From an uncultured Oscillospiraceae bacterium (GTDB lineage Bacteria > Bacillota > Clostridia > Oscillospirales > Oscillospiraceae): a stretch of 22,605 nt of DNA. The notes below the pieces were generated by a model. The model was not told where the DNA came from. It searched no databases and saw nothing but the letters and a program-made list of their open reading frames with translations. The translations under genes and the position numbers were made by a program. The first letter of the stretch is position 1; each line of letters begins with the position of its first letter. Below, piece after piece: positions 1-6,554 of the stretch. The stretch spans positions 1-22,605 of the forward strand of contig CAKUNB010000011.1 in assembly GCA_934668285.1 (NCBI GenBank). Direction: 5' to 3'.

Positions 1-337
1 GGACAACAACCACCAGCGCCGCCGCAACGGCCAGCGGGTAGCTGTGGAAGCTGGTGGAGTCCAGCAGCTTGCCCACGACCAGCGCGGAGACCGTCAGCTC
101 CATGCCGCAGGCGAAGTCGATCTCGCCGGAGCAGAGGATGATGGTCAGGCCGATGCCGGTAATGCCCATGGTACAGGCGGAGCTAACAATATTCAGCAGG
201 TTCTGCACCGCGAAGAAGCGCGGCTGAATCGCGCCGAGCAGCAGGCCCAGCAGCACGCTGAAAATGGCGAGGCCGTATTTTGAAAAGAACGAGCTTGCAC
301 CCGTGCCGGAGCGCTTTTCTCTTGCTAACTTACTCAT
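1..337 (-). CDS. RbsC-type sugar ABC transporter permease (partial, N-terminal part)
   Basis: Inner-membrane permease subunit of a ribose/galactose-type ABC importer (BPD_transp_2 family). Only the first 112 residues are present; the gene runs off the left edge. The ATG at 337 is preceded by a GAAGG-type ribosome binding site. After a basic, Ser-rich N-terminus there is a hydrophobic segment from about residue 24 (YGLAIFSVLLGLLLGAI). It is followed by the family pattern NLLNIVSSACTMGITGIGLT and ILCSGEIDFACGMELTVSA, which corresponds to the conserved SGxIDLSVG region of RbsC/MglC permeases. It lies 16 bp after the preceding permease, so it is the last visible gene of unit A. Two non-identical permeases in one unit suggest a heterodimeric channel. 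Family call is secure; substrate unknown. Confidence 0.9.
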   Translation of the reverse strand, partial: MSKLAREKRSGTGASSFFSKYGLAIFSVLLGLLLGAIQPRFFAVQNLLNIVSSACTMGITGIGLTIILCSGEIDFACGMELTVSALVVGKLLDSTSFHSYPLAVAAALVVVV

Positions 338-353
338 ATTACGACCTTCTTTC

Positions 354-1349
354 TTAGCTGAACTTGACGGCGGGGAGGCCTTCTTTTCTGGTCAGCGCAA
401 TGAAGCCGACGGCGAACAGCAGGATCGCGCCCTGAATGATATCTCTGGTATAGTTCGGCGCGCCGATGCTGAGCATGCCGTTCTGGATGATAATCATCAG
501 GATCGCCGCAATCACCGTGCCCTGCACATTGTAGCGGCCCGGGCGCAGGAAGGTTGCGCTGAGCATGGCGGCGGCAATCGCGTTCATCATAATGTCGCTG
601 CCCATCGTGGGGCTGACCGCGGCGATCTGGCCGCACTCGATGATGCCGCCCATGCCGGCAAACGCGGAGCTGATCAGGAATGCAATGATCTTAATTCTAT
701 TATTGTTGATGCCGACCTGACGGCAGGCCGTGCTATTCGCGCCGACGGCGAAAATATGGCGGCCAAGCATCGTTTTATCCACAAGAATCCATGCGGCGAT
801 GCTCAGGACGGCAAAGGCGATGACCGAGACGGGCACCGGCCCGACATAGGCGCGGCCGAGGAACATGAAGTCGTCGCCCCAGTTGTTGGAGAACATGTAC
901 TTGTTGTCCGTCAGGTACTTGATCGTGCCGTCGGCAATGGTCGAAAGGCCAAGCGTGGCAATGAACGAGGGGACGCCGAACTTGATCGTCAAACCGATGC
1001 CGAGGTAGCCCAGCAGCATGGAAGCGCCAAGACCGATCAGCAGCGCAGGGATGTACGGGAAGCCCTTGATGGACATCAGAGCACCGACTACCGCCGCCGA
1101 CAGTGTTGCCTGCGAGCCGACGGCGAAGTTCATTTCGCCGCAGGACATGCCGATCAGTGCCGCGAAAGCAAGCATTGCGGTAATGCAGGCCGAGGCGAGG
1201 ATGTTCATGAAGTTGGCGAAGGTCAGAAACTTCGGTGCAAGGAGGTAAAATATAAAGAAAATCAGTACGGTTGCAATCAGCAGGAAGAAGCGCGGAATTT
1301 CAGAAAGCGCGCTCTTTTTCATTCTGCGATCGATGCGCTCAGTGGACAT
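354..1349 (-). CDS. RbsC-type sugar ABC transporter permease
   Basis: Membrane permease of a ribose-type ABC importer, 331 residues, close to the usual length of about 320-340. I chose the ATG at 1349 (MSTERIDRR) over the in-frame GTG at 1358 because an AGGAGG sits about 8 nt upstream of the ATG and the GTG would overlap it. The start overlaps the end of the ATPase gene by 11 bp, implying translational coupling. The protein has many hydrophobic segments, the motif MSCGEMNFAVGSQATLSAAVVGAL (split here: MSCGEMNFAVG, then SQATLSAAVVGAL) in the position of SGxIDLSVG, and the GRHIFAVGANSTACRQVGIN cytoplasmic loop, which corresponds to the EAA-like ATPase contact loop (GRxxYAxGgN..AA..sGI). It pairs with the partial permease downstream and the ATPase upstream. 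Confidence 0.93.
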   Translation of the reverse strand: MSTERIDRRMKKSALSEIPRFFLLIATVLIFFIFYLLAPKFLTFANFMNILASACITAMLAFAALIGMSCGEMNFAVGSQATLSAAVVGALMSIKGFPYIPALLIGLGASMLLGYLGIGLTIKFGVPSFIATLGLSTIADGTIKYLTDNKYMFSNNWGDDFMFLGRAYVGPVPVSVIAFAVLSIAAWILVDKTMLGRHIFAVGANSTACRQVGINNNRIKIIAFLISSAFAGMGGIIECGQIAAVSPTMGSDIMMNAIAAAMLSATFLRPGRYNVQGTVIAAILMIIIQNGMLSIGAPNYTRDIIQGAILLFAVGFIALTRKEGLPAVKFS

Positions 1350-2862
1350 TGACCGCACCTCCTCTCATGGCCGCGGCGATGATTTCTTCCTTGGTGCATT
1401 CGCCGCGCTTGAATTCCTTTACAATGTCGCCGTCGAAGAAGACGTACAGGCGGTCGCAGGTGTTGAGCAGCTCCTCCAGCTCAGAGGAAATGAACAGCAC
1501 GGCCTTCTTGTCCTTCTCGACGAGGTCTCTCAGCTTGAGATAGATATCATGCTTTGCGCCGAGGTCCATACCGGCGGTCGGCTCGTCAACGATCAGCAGC
1601 TTCAGGTTCTGCACCTCGACGGAGCGGCCGATGATGATCTTCTGCATGTTGCCGCCGGAGAGCTGCTGCATCGACTGGCCGACGTTGGAGTACTTGACCT
1701 TGTTTTTGGTCAGAACCTTCTGCGTGAACTCGGCAACCTTGTCGAACATGACCTTGCCGGTTCCCTTCTTGCTCAGCACGTCCCAGAAAAGGCTGCAGAT
1801 GTTATCCGACAGATTCAGGCCGCCGAAAATGCCGCGCGAACGAATCTCGGGCGTCAGCACCATGCCCTTGTGGATCATGGTGTAGGGGTCGCTGCTTGTG
1901 ATCGTCTTGCCGTCAAAGGTATAGCTGATGGGCGCGTCAGTCTTGCGTATACCGAACAGAACCTCTGCGGTTTCCGTCCGTCCAGAGCCGACCAGACCGT
2001 AGAAGCCGACCATTTCGCCGGAATAGATGTTGAAATTGACGCTGCGCTCCTTGCCGTCAAAGCTGAGCTTGTCTACCTCAATCACCTTCTCCGAATCGGC
2101 GGTGCGGGATTCCACGATGTTGATCGGGTCAATTTTTCCTTTTTTAATCATTGCGGCAATGCAGTCGTCCATCGGAAGCTCGGACGCCTTTGCCGTCAGA
2201 ACGCTGTGGCCTTCGGTGAATACCGTAATGTAATCGCAAATCTGATAAACTTCTTCCAGCTTATGGGAAATGAAGGCAATCGAAATGCCGAGATTGTCTC
2301 TTAACTGACAAATAAATTTCAGGAACGAATCGACCTCGCTCTCGCCGAGGGAGGCGGTCGGTTCGTCAAGAATCAGCAGCTGCGGATTCATATAAAATGC
2401 GCGCATGATCTCAATGAGCTGCTGCTCACCCGCGCCCAGCTTTTCCACCGGAACGTCCAGCGGGACGTCGATGCCCAGCTTCTCGCGGATGCTCTCTGCG
2501 CGCTGCTTGATCGTCCTTGTATCGACGACGCCCTTCTTCTTCGGCTCATGACCGAGGCAGATATTCTCCGCGCCCGTCATATAGCCGACAAGATTTCTCT
2601 CCTGATAGACCATGTTGATGCCGGCCTTCATCGATTCGGAGACCTTCTTGAATTTGACTTCCTTGCCGTTAAAGAAGATCTGGCCCTCGTCCGGTTTATA
2701 AACGCCGGTCAGCATTTTGCAAAGCGTCGACTTACCGGCGCCGTTTTCACCGACGAACGCATGGATCGAGTTGCGCTTGATCTCCATCGTTACGTCGTTG
2801 GAAGCGATGACGCCGGGAAAGCGCTTAAAGAGGTGCTTTACCTCCAGCACGTTTTCATTCAC
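1339..2862 (-). CDS. Sugar ABC transporter ATP-binding protein, two nucleotide-binding domains (RbsA/MglA type)
   Basis: Cytoplasmic ATPase of unit A, 507 residues, the normal length for the duplicated RbsA/MglA/AraG family. First domain: Walker A GENGAGKST at residues 38-46, signature LGAGEQQ, Walker B LLILDEPTASL. Second domain: degenerate P-loop GLVGSGRTE, good signature LSGGNMQK and Walker B LLIVDEPTAGMDLGAKH. A degenerate second Walker A is normal in this family. The ATG at 2862 is preceded by an AGGAAAGG ribosome binding site. It follows the binding-protein gene after about 128 bp that contain two hairpins, and its 3' end overlaps the permease start, the standard binding protein-ATPase-permease order. 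Substrate not deducible. Confidence 0.95.
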   Translation of the reverse strand: MNENVLEVKHLFKRFPGVIASNDVTMEIKRNSIHAFVGENGAGKSTLCKMLTGVYKPDEGQIFFNGKEVKFKKVSESMKAGINMVYQERNLVGYMTGAENICLGHEPKKKGVVDTRTIKQRAESIREKLGIDVPLDVPVEKLGAGEQQLIEIMRAFYMNPQLLILDEPTASLGESEVDSFLKFICQLRDNLGISIAFISHKLEEVYQICDYITVFTEGHSVLTAKASELPMDDCIAAMIKKGKIDPINIVESRTADSEKVIEVDKLSFDGKERSVNFNIYSGEMVGFYGLVGSGRTETAEVLFGIRKTDAPISYTFDGKTITSSDPYTMIHKGMVLTPEIRSRGIFGGLNLSDNICSLFWDVLSKKGTGKVMFDKVAEFTQKVLTKNKVKYSNVGQSMQQLSGGNMQKIIIGRSVEVQNLKLLIVDEPTAGMDLGAKHDIYLKLRDLVEKDKKAVLFISSELEELLNTCDRLYVFFDGDIVKEFKRGECTKEEIIAAAMRGGAVNVH

Positions 2863-2889
2863 AGCAAAAACCTACCTTTCCTGTTTGCG

Positions 2890-2957
2890 CTGACGGCAGC
2901 TTTGGCCGTCAGTTCAGATTGGAGACGACCGCCATGTGAAACACGGTCGTCTCCAAT
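2890..2957 (-). promoter_or_regulatory. Two strong hairpins between binding-protein and ATPase genes (mRNA stability/attenuation element)
   Basis: Two inverted repeats lie in the gap between the binding-protein and ATPase genes. The first met by the transcript is a perfect 14-bp stem, ATTGGAGACGACCG (2918-2931) with CGGTCGTCTCCAAT (2944-2957), loop 12 nt. The second is an 8-bp stem, CTGACGGC (2890-2897) with GCCGTCAG (2905-2912). In the transcription direction of unit A neither has a U-tract behind it, so they look more like 3'-end stabilisers or partial attenuators that keep binding-protein mRNA in excess. On the opposite strand the 14-bp stem is followed by T-rich sequence (2961-2976), so it could also stop antisense transcription. 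Confidence 0.7.
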
Positions 2958-2990
2958 CCGTTTTTATCTTTCTTTTAGGGGATGATAGGC

Positions 2991-4202
2991 TTATTCGGCG
3001 CCATCGGTGATCGTCATTGCGCCGCCCGCATCCGTCCAGTTATACCATGCATCGGGATCCGTGGGGTCGCCGCCATAGTAATCGAACACAGCGTGGATGC
3101 TTTCGCCGACTGCAGGAACGTTCTCACGGGTAACAACGCGGCCGTTTGCGTAGATGCACTCGCCAACGACGCGGATGAGGCAGCCCTCATCGCCGGGGTT
3201 CAGGCCGTCCTGCTGGATCTGGCCGATGAGCTCCATGATGTTGTGGGTATAGGCCTCGAAGGGCTGTGCGTAGTTGTAGCGGAAGGGGGTGTTGTCGCGG
3301 ATGTAGGCCCACGCGCGGGAGCCGCCGTCAAGGCCGGCCGTCCAGCACTTTTCGCCGGTGGGATCGCCGTTCTGGGCAATCGCTTCCGCAGCAGCAAGAG
3401 CGATGAAGTCGCAGCTGCCGACGATGCCAGTCATCTGATCGCCGTACTTTTGCAGCCATGCCTGCGTGTAGTCCCAGGTAACCTGCGCGGGGTCGCCGGT
3501 CGGGGTGATGTCCTCGTAGGCCAGCCAATTCATTTCGGGGTAAACCTCAGCGATGGCCATAATCGGCTCCACACGTTCGTTGTGAGACTGCACGGCGCTC
3601 GAGCCGAGGACGCAGATCTGATCCTTCCAGTAGTGCTCTTCGCCGATGGTGTACAGCAGCTCCATTGCCGCAACGCCGTTGGGCATGGAGGAGTTGGCAA
3701 TGATGCCCTCGACAACCTGGTTGTCGTTGCAGTAGACGCCGATGCCCTTCTCGCGGGCCTGGGCAATCAGGTCGACCTTGGAGGCCATGGATTCCATACT
3801 GAAGAGGATGATCGCGTCAACGTCCTGATTGATGAGGTTCAGGATGCCGTCGCGGCATTCCTGATCGTTTTCATAGTAGGCGTCGACCAGATTCCAGCCG
3901 CGGTGACCGGCCTCGATCTTGTACTGCTGGATGGTGCGGGACTGGGATTCGGATTCGGAACGGGTGTGAACATAGCCTACCGTCAGGCCTTCCTTCACAA
4001 CGCGGGGGCGGGGAAATGCGTCAAATGCTTCGAGGGTTCCGGTGTTGGTCTGATTGTCATTTGCCGATTCGCTGTTCTGCTGGGTTTCGCCGTTGGTCGG
4101 GGTCTCGGGTGCCGCCGAGGGGTCCTCGTTCGTCTTGCCGCCGCATCCCACCAGGGCAAGCAGCATGACGACTGCCAAGAGAAGCGCAATTACCTTTTTC
4201 AT
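2991..4202 (-). CDS. Sugar-binding lipoprotein of ABC transporter (periplasmic-binding-protein-like, type 1)
   Basis: Extracellular lipid-anchored solute-binding protein of unit A, 403 residues, longer than typical RbsB (about 300). The N-terminus has a Lys-Lys start, a hydrophobic core and the lipobox LVGC with Cys20 as the lipidated residue. A Ser/Thr/Asn/Glu-rich linker follows to about residue 55. The mature part has the alternating alpha/beta sequence of Peripla_BP_4 proteins (VDAYYENDQECRDGILNLI, then NQDVDAIILFSMES; the stretch GIGVYCNDNQVVEG). AAGGAG lies ahead of ATG 4202. It is 35 bp downstream of the aldolase gene. The extra length and the segment with GGSRAWAYIRDNTPFRYNY suggest a ligand other than plain ribose. 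Ligand unknown. Confidence 0.9.
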   Translation of the reverse strand: MKKVIALLLAVVMLLALVGCGGKTNEDPSAAPETPTNGETQQNSESANDNQTNTGTLEAFDAFPRPRVVKEGLTVGYVHTRSESESQSRTIQQYKIEAGHRGWNLVDAYYENDQECRDGILNLINQDVDAIILFSMESMASKVDLIAQAREKGIGVYCNDNQVVEGIIANSSMPNGVAAMELLYTIGEEHYWKDQICVLGSSAVQSHNERVEPIMAIAEVYPEMNWLAYEDITPTGDPAQVTWDYTQAWLQKYGDQMTGIVGSCDFIALAAAEAIAQNGDPTGEKCWTAGLDGGSRAWAYIRDNTPFRYNYAQPFEAYTHNIMELIGQIQQDGLNPGDEGCLIRVVGECIYANGRVVTRENVPAVGESIHAVFDYYGGDPTDPDAWYNWTDAGGAMTITDGAE

Positions 4203-4237
4203 TTCTTCGTCTCCTTTTTATATTTTGATAACAGAAA

Positions 4238-5104
4238 TCAGAGGGCCAATTCCTGTGTACCAAACACGTCAATATGCTTCGAAATCTCAGCCTTGGCATC
4301 GATCAGAGCATCGGTGACCAGTGCGTCGAGGGCAATGTTCTTGCCGGCGCGGTCATTGACATACGCACGGGCGCGGGCACCGCCGGCGAGGCTGACCTCG
4401 GTGCAGAAGTTGATCTTATTGATGCCGCAGGCGACTGCCTTGCGGAACATTTCGTCGCTGAGGCCGGAGCCGCCGTGAAGCACCAGCGGGACCTTAACGG
4501 CTGCGCGGATTTTTTCGATGCGGTCGTAGTCGAGCTTCGGCTCGCCCTTGTAAACGCCATGGACAGTGCCGACGGCGATTGCCAGCGCGTCAACTTCAGT
4601 CTCCTCGGCAAAGCGCACCGCGTCCTCGACGTTGGTGAACTTGCTGTCGTCAACGATGTTGCCCTCGAGCATGTTGCCCTCGTGGCCGGACACGTGGCCG
4701 ATCTCTGCCTCGACGGAAACGCCGCAGGCGTGCGCCGCACGGACAACCTCACGGGTCTTTGCAATGTTCTCCTCGAACGGGAGGGACGAGCCGTCGAACA
4801 TCACGGAGGAGCAGCCATAGCGGATGGCCGTCATCGCGGACTCGAAGCTGGGGCCGTGGTCCAGATGCAGCGCCACGGGAACGCTCACACCTTCGCAGCG
4901 GGCGACAAAATACTTCATGATGCGCTCGAAGTGGGGTCTGTCAAACAGGAAGGGCGGGACCATCATGACGACGGGCTTGCCTGCCTCTTCGGCTGCGTCG
5001 AGAATGATCTCCGCATAGAGGTGATCCGTTGCGCCGAACGCGCCGACGGCGTACTTCTTCTCGACCGACTCACGGAGCAATTCCTTCATTGTAACGAGTG
5101 CCAT
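4238..5104 (-). CDS. Class II fructose/tagatose-bisphosphate aldolase family protein (GatY/KbaY-like)
   Basis: Zinc-dependent class II aldolase, 288 residues, matching the 284-286 of the tagatose-bisphosphate aldolases GatY/KbaY. These enzymes reversibly split ketose (bis)phosphates into dihydroxyacetone phosphate and an aldehyde. Residues visible at the family positions: Asp82 and His83 in HLDHG (catalytic acid and Zn ligand), His182 in GTVHGVY, His210 in LHGGSG, plus VEAEIGHVSG and GINKINFCTE for phosphate/ketose binding. The first gene of unit A, it starts about 94 nt downstream of the predicted transcription start. No kinase lies in the same unit; the PfkB kinase of unit C could supply its substrate. 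Whether the substrate is fructose-, tagatose- or another ketose-phosphate cannot be decided. A housekeeping FBP aldolase is less likely given the transporter context. Confidence 0.92.
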   Translation of the reverse strand: MALVTMKELLRESVEKKYAVGAFGATDHLYAEIILDAAEEAGKPVVMMVPPFLFDRPHFERIMKYFVARCEGVSVPVALHLDHGPSFESAMTAIRYGCSSVMFDGSSLPFEENIAKTREVVRAAHACGVSVEAEIGHVSGHEGNMLEGNIVDDSKFTNVEDAVRFAEETEVDALAIAVGTVHGVYKGEPKLDYDRIEKIRAAVKVPLVLHGGSGLSDEMFRKAVACGINKINFCTEVSLAGGARARAYVNDRAGKNIALDALVTDALIDAKAEISKHIDVFGTQELAL

Positions 5105-5182
5105 ATTTTTTCATACCTTTCCAAGCTGTTTTTCCGGCGGCGGCAGCGCTGTCTACTGCGTTCGGCCGTGCGTAGAATTTAA

Positions 5183-5197
5183 GTTAATTTGATTAAC
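5183..5197. promoter_or_regulatory. Operator A: AT-rich palindrome just downstream of the unit A promoter
   Basis: GTTAATTTGATTAAC, inverted arms GTTAAT and ATTAAC around TTG. It covers roughly +1 to +15 of the predicted unit A transcript, the classic place for a repressor. Near-identical sites occupy the same place at the unit B and unit C promoters (5492-5506 and 12546-12560). The binding protein is not identified in this window. Confidence 0.75.
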
Positions 5198-5204
5198 TGC
5201 TTTG

Positions 5205-5234
5205 AGTATACTCGCAATTCCTTGGAATTGTCAA
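5205..5234 (-). promoter_or_regulatory. Promoter of unit A (aldolase and first sugar transporter)
   Basis: On the minus strand, -35 TTGACA (5229-5234) and -10 TATACT (5205-5210) with an 18-bp spacer. The predicted start is near 5198, directly followed by operator A. Inside the spacer region there is a further inverted repeat, CAATTCC-TT-GGAATTG (5215-5230), which also touches the -35 box. Confidence 0.82.
5215..5230. promoter_or_regulatory. Second inverted repeat inside the unit A promoter
   Basis: CAATTCC (5215-5221) and GGAATTG (5224-5230) are perfect 7-bp arms around TT, lying between and partly over the -35 and -10 boxes. Its sequence differs from the GTTAAT operators, so it may bind another regulator or be chance. 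No other copy was noticed at the other promoters. Confidence 0.4.
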
Positions 5235-5459
5235 TGCGCGGAGTCTCCAAAAATGCGTGCGAAAATTTGTTTAATTTGACGAACTTATCTTTTACGTCCA
5301 ATCTGGGTCGTCGAATTTTGTCTTGTGTTTTTGCATTATGGCATGTCGGACGCCTTTTTAGCTCGTCTTTTTCGGTCCTCACCCACTCTTTCAGTTTGAG
5401 AAATTCTTCGATTTTTGAAAAAGAAAAGAAATAGTGCACAAATTGCCCCGCAAATTTCA
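5235..5459. other. AT-rich divergent intergenic core without a supported gene
   Basis: This stretch separates the back-to-back promoters of units A and B. It is much more AT-rich than the genes. I see no convincing coding sequence; the minus-strand open frame through it would have to span both promoters. The one notable item is a 12/15 match to the operator at 5270-5284. Confidence 0.6.
5270..5284. promoter_or_regulatory. Possible auxiliary operator (degenerate copy)
   Basis: TTTAATTTGACGAAC matches operator A (GTTAATTTGATTAAC) at 12 of 15 positions. It lies about 36 bp upstream of the unit A -35 box; its centre is 87 bp from the centre of operator A. An upstream secondary site could support looping, but AT-rich sequence makes chance matches possible. 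Confidence 0.35.
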
Positions 5460-5488
5460 TTGACAAATTCGTGATAGCGTCGTATAAT
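5460..5488 (+). promoter_or_regulatory. Promoter of unit B
   Basis: Perfect consensus sigma-A-type promoter: -35 TTGACA (5460-5465), 17-bp spacer, -10 TATAAT (5483-5488). The predicted start falls near 5495, inside operator B. The untranslated leader is about 80 nt and ends in AAGGAGG before the first gene. Such a strong promoter with an overlapping operator is what a tightly repressed catabolic operon needs. Confidence 0.88.
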
Positions 5489-5491
5489 TGA

Positions 5492-5506
5492 GTTAATTAA
5501 ATTAAC
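5492..5506. promoter_or_regulatory. Operator B: perfect 7-1-7 palindrome at the unit B promoter
   Basis: GTTAATTAAATTAAC, arms GTTAATT and AATTAAC around a central A, begins 4 nt after the -10 box. It is the most symmetric of the three shared operator copies and matches operator A at 13 of 15 positions. Confidence 0.78.
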
Positions 5507-5575
5507 AGCATGTGTTGGTGCGAATTGACCACCGGCACAATGATGTGATTTACTGAATACTAAGGAGGCTTCCCT

Positions 5576-6349
5576 ATGAAGATTGTTCGCTATCTGCGCG
5601 ACGGCGGCGCGGCGTACGGCATGCTCGCCGACGGCACCATTTACGGGCTGGCAGTTTCTCCGTTCGATCCCGCATTTGACGCAGCCGCTCCCGCTCTGGA
5701 CGGCACGCAGGCTCCCCTCTCCGAGACGGAGCTGCTGACCCCCTGCGTTCCAACCAAGTATCTGGGCGTGGGTCTGAACTCCACCGGCGCGGCCAAGGCC
5801 GTCGGGCGCCCCATCCCCACCTACCCAATCACCTTCCTCAAGCCGACCGGCGCGGTCATTGCCTCGGGCAAGCCGATTCAGATTCCCGTTTTTGACAACT
5901 GCAAATATCTCTACGAGGGCGAGCTGGCCGTCGTGATCAAAAAGGAGGGCAAGCGCATTCCGAAGGAAAAGGCAATGGACTACGTGCTCGGCTGCACCTG
6001 CTCCAATGACGTGACCGATTTTACGCAAGTCGACCGCGACGCGCTGCGCTTTAAGTGCGCCGACACCTTCGGCCCGATCGGCCCGTGCATCGACACGGAA
6101 GTCGACCCCTCCAACGCCCGCATCCGCAGCTGGGTCAACGGCCAGCAACGGCAGGACGGCAACACCTCCGAGATGATTTTTGACGTCCCCTACATGATCT
6201 CCTTCTTCTCGGAATTCATGACGCTCTATCCAGGCGACGTGATTTCGATGGGAACGCCCGCCGGTGCGGGACAGATCAACCCCGGCGACAAGATCACCAT
6301 CGAGGTCGAGGGCATCGGCGTGCTGGAAAACACGGTGGAGGCAATTTAA
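5576..6349 (+). CDS. Fumarylacetoacetate hydrolase (FAH) family protein
   Basis: Predicted metal-dependent hydrolase, isomerase or lyase acting on a C-C bond of a 2,4-diketo or 2-keto acid; in sugar-acid operons, relatives hydrolyse 2,4-diketo-3-deoxy-sugar acids to pyruvate plus a hydroxy acid. It has 257 residues. The FAH catalytic domain starts around residue 57 (TKYLGVGLN), with metal ligands Glu114 and Glu116 in YEGELAVVI, Asp145 in SNDVTDF, Lys160 and the GPIGP loop (166-170), and MGTPAGAG near the C-terminus. The short N-terminal beta domain is typical. ATG 5576 follows a full AAGGAGG. It is the first gene of unit B, with an SDR and an HpaI-type aldolase nearby supporting a sugar-acid role. 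Exact reaction unproven. Confidence 0.9.
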   Translation: MKIVRYLRDGGAAYGMLADGTIYGLAVSPFDPAFDAAAPALDGTQAPLSETELLTPCVPTKYLGVGLNSTGAAKAVGRPIPTYPITFLKPTGAVIASGKPIQIPVFDNCKYLYEGELAVVIKKEGKRIPKEKAMDYVLGCTCSNDVTDFTQVDRDALRFKCADTFGPIGPCIDTEVDPSNARIRSWVNGQQRQDGNTSEMIFDVPYMISFFSEFMTLYPGDVISMGTPAGAGQINPGDKITIEVEGIGVLENTVEAI

Positions 6350-6363
6350 TCGTTCCCTCCATT

Positions 6364-6484
6364 TGTCATTGCTCGGAGCGAAGCGACGCGGCAATCTCTT
6401 GCAGACTGTCCGAATTTGCCGAAAGCCCCCGTAACTTTTGAATCCCTCTGCGAGATTGCCACGGCTTGCGGCCTCGCAATGACA
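6364..6484. repeat. Palindromic intergenic repeat (REP/MITE-like)
   Basis: A 121-bp element between the FAH and SDR genes with imperfect inverted ends of about 34 bp. Arm 1 (6364-6398) begins TGTCATTGC and ends GGCAATCTC; arm 2 (6452-6484) begins GAGATTGCC and ends GCAATGACA. The arms read GGAGCGAAGCGACG and GGCCGCAAGCCG between those conserved ends. Sequences of this layout are, as I recall, widespread dispersed repeats in bacterial genomes. It sits inside unit B and would form a large RNA hairpin there, possibly reducing readthrough or altering stability. No coding content. Confidence 0.75.
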
Positions 6485-6554
6485 TGCTTTGACCTTTCCC
6501 CTCTGAAGCTGATCTCACTATTACAATAATAATATTTGAAAGGCAGGTTTTATC

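Noticed and set aside
264..1352. Plus-strand open frame of 362 codons over the first complete permease gene
   Set aside because: It is antisense to a clear RbsC permease, has no ribosome binding site or recognisable motif, and has the Arg/Asp/His/Ala-rich composition of high-GC shadow frames.
2918..2976. Ordinary plus-strand terminator formed by the 14-bp stem plus T-rich tail
   Set aside because: No plus-strand gene lies upstream to be terminated. I keep it as a possible antisense stop, with the unit A mRNA element as the main reading.
2982..4478. Plus-strand open frame of 498 codons opposite the binding protein and part of the aldolase
   Set aside because: Antisense shadow of two well-supported genes; it crosses the boundary between them.
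5179..5466. Small minus-strand open frame of 95 codons in the divergent gap
   Set aside because: It runs across the unit A promoter, operator A and the -35 box of unit B, and I see no family features. Regulatory DNA is the better explanation.
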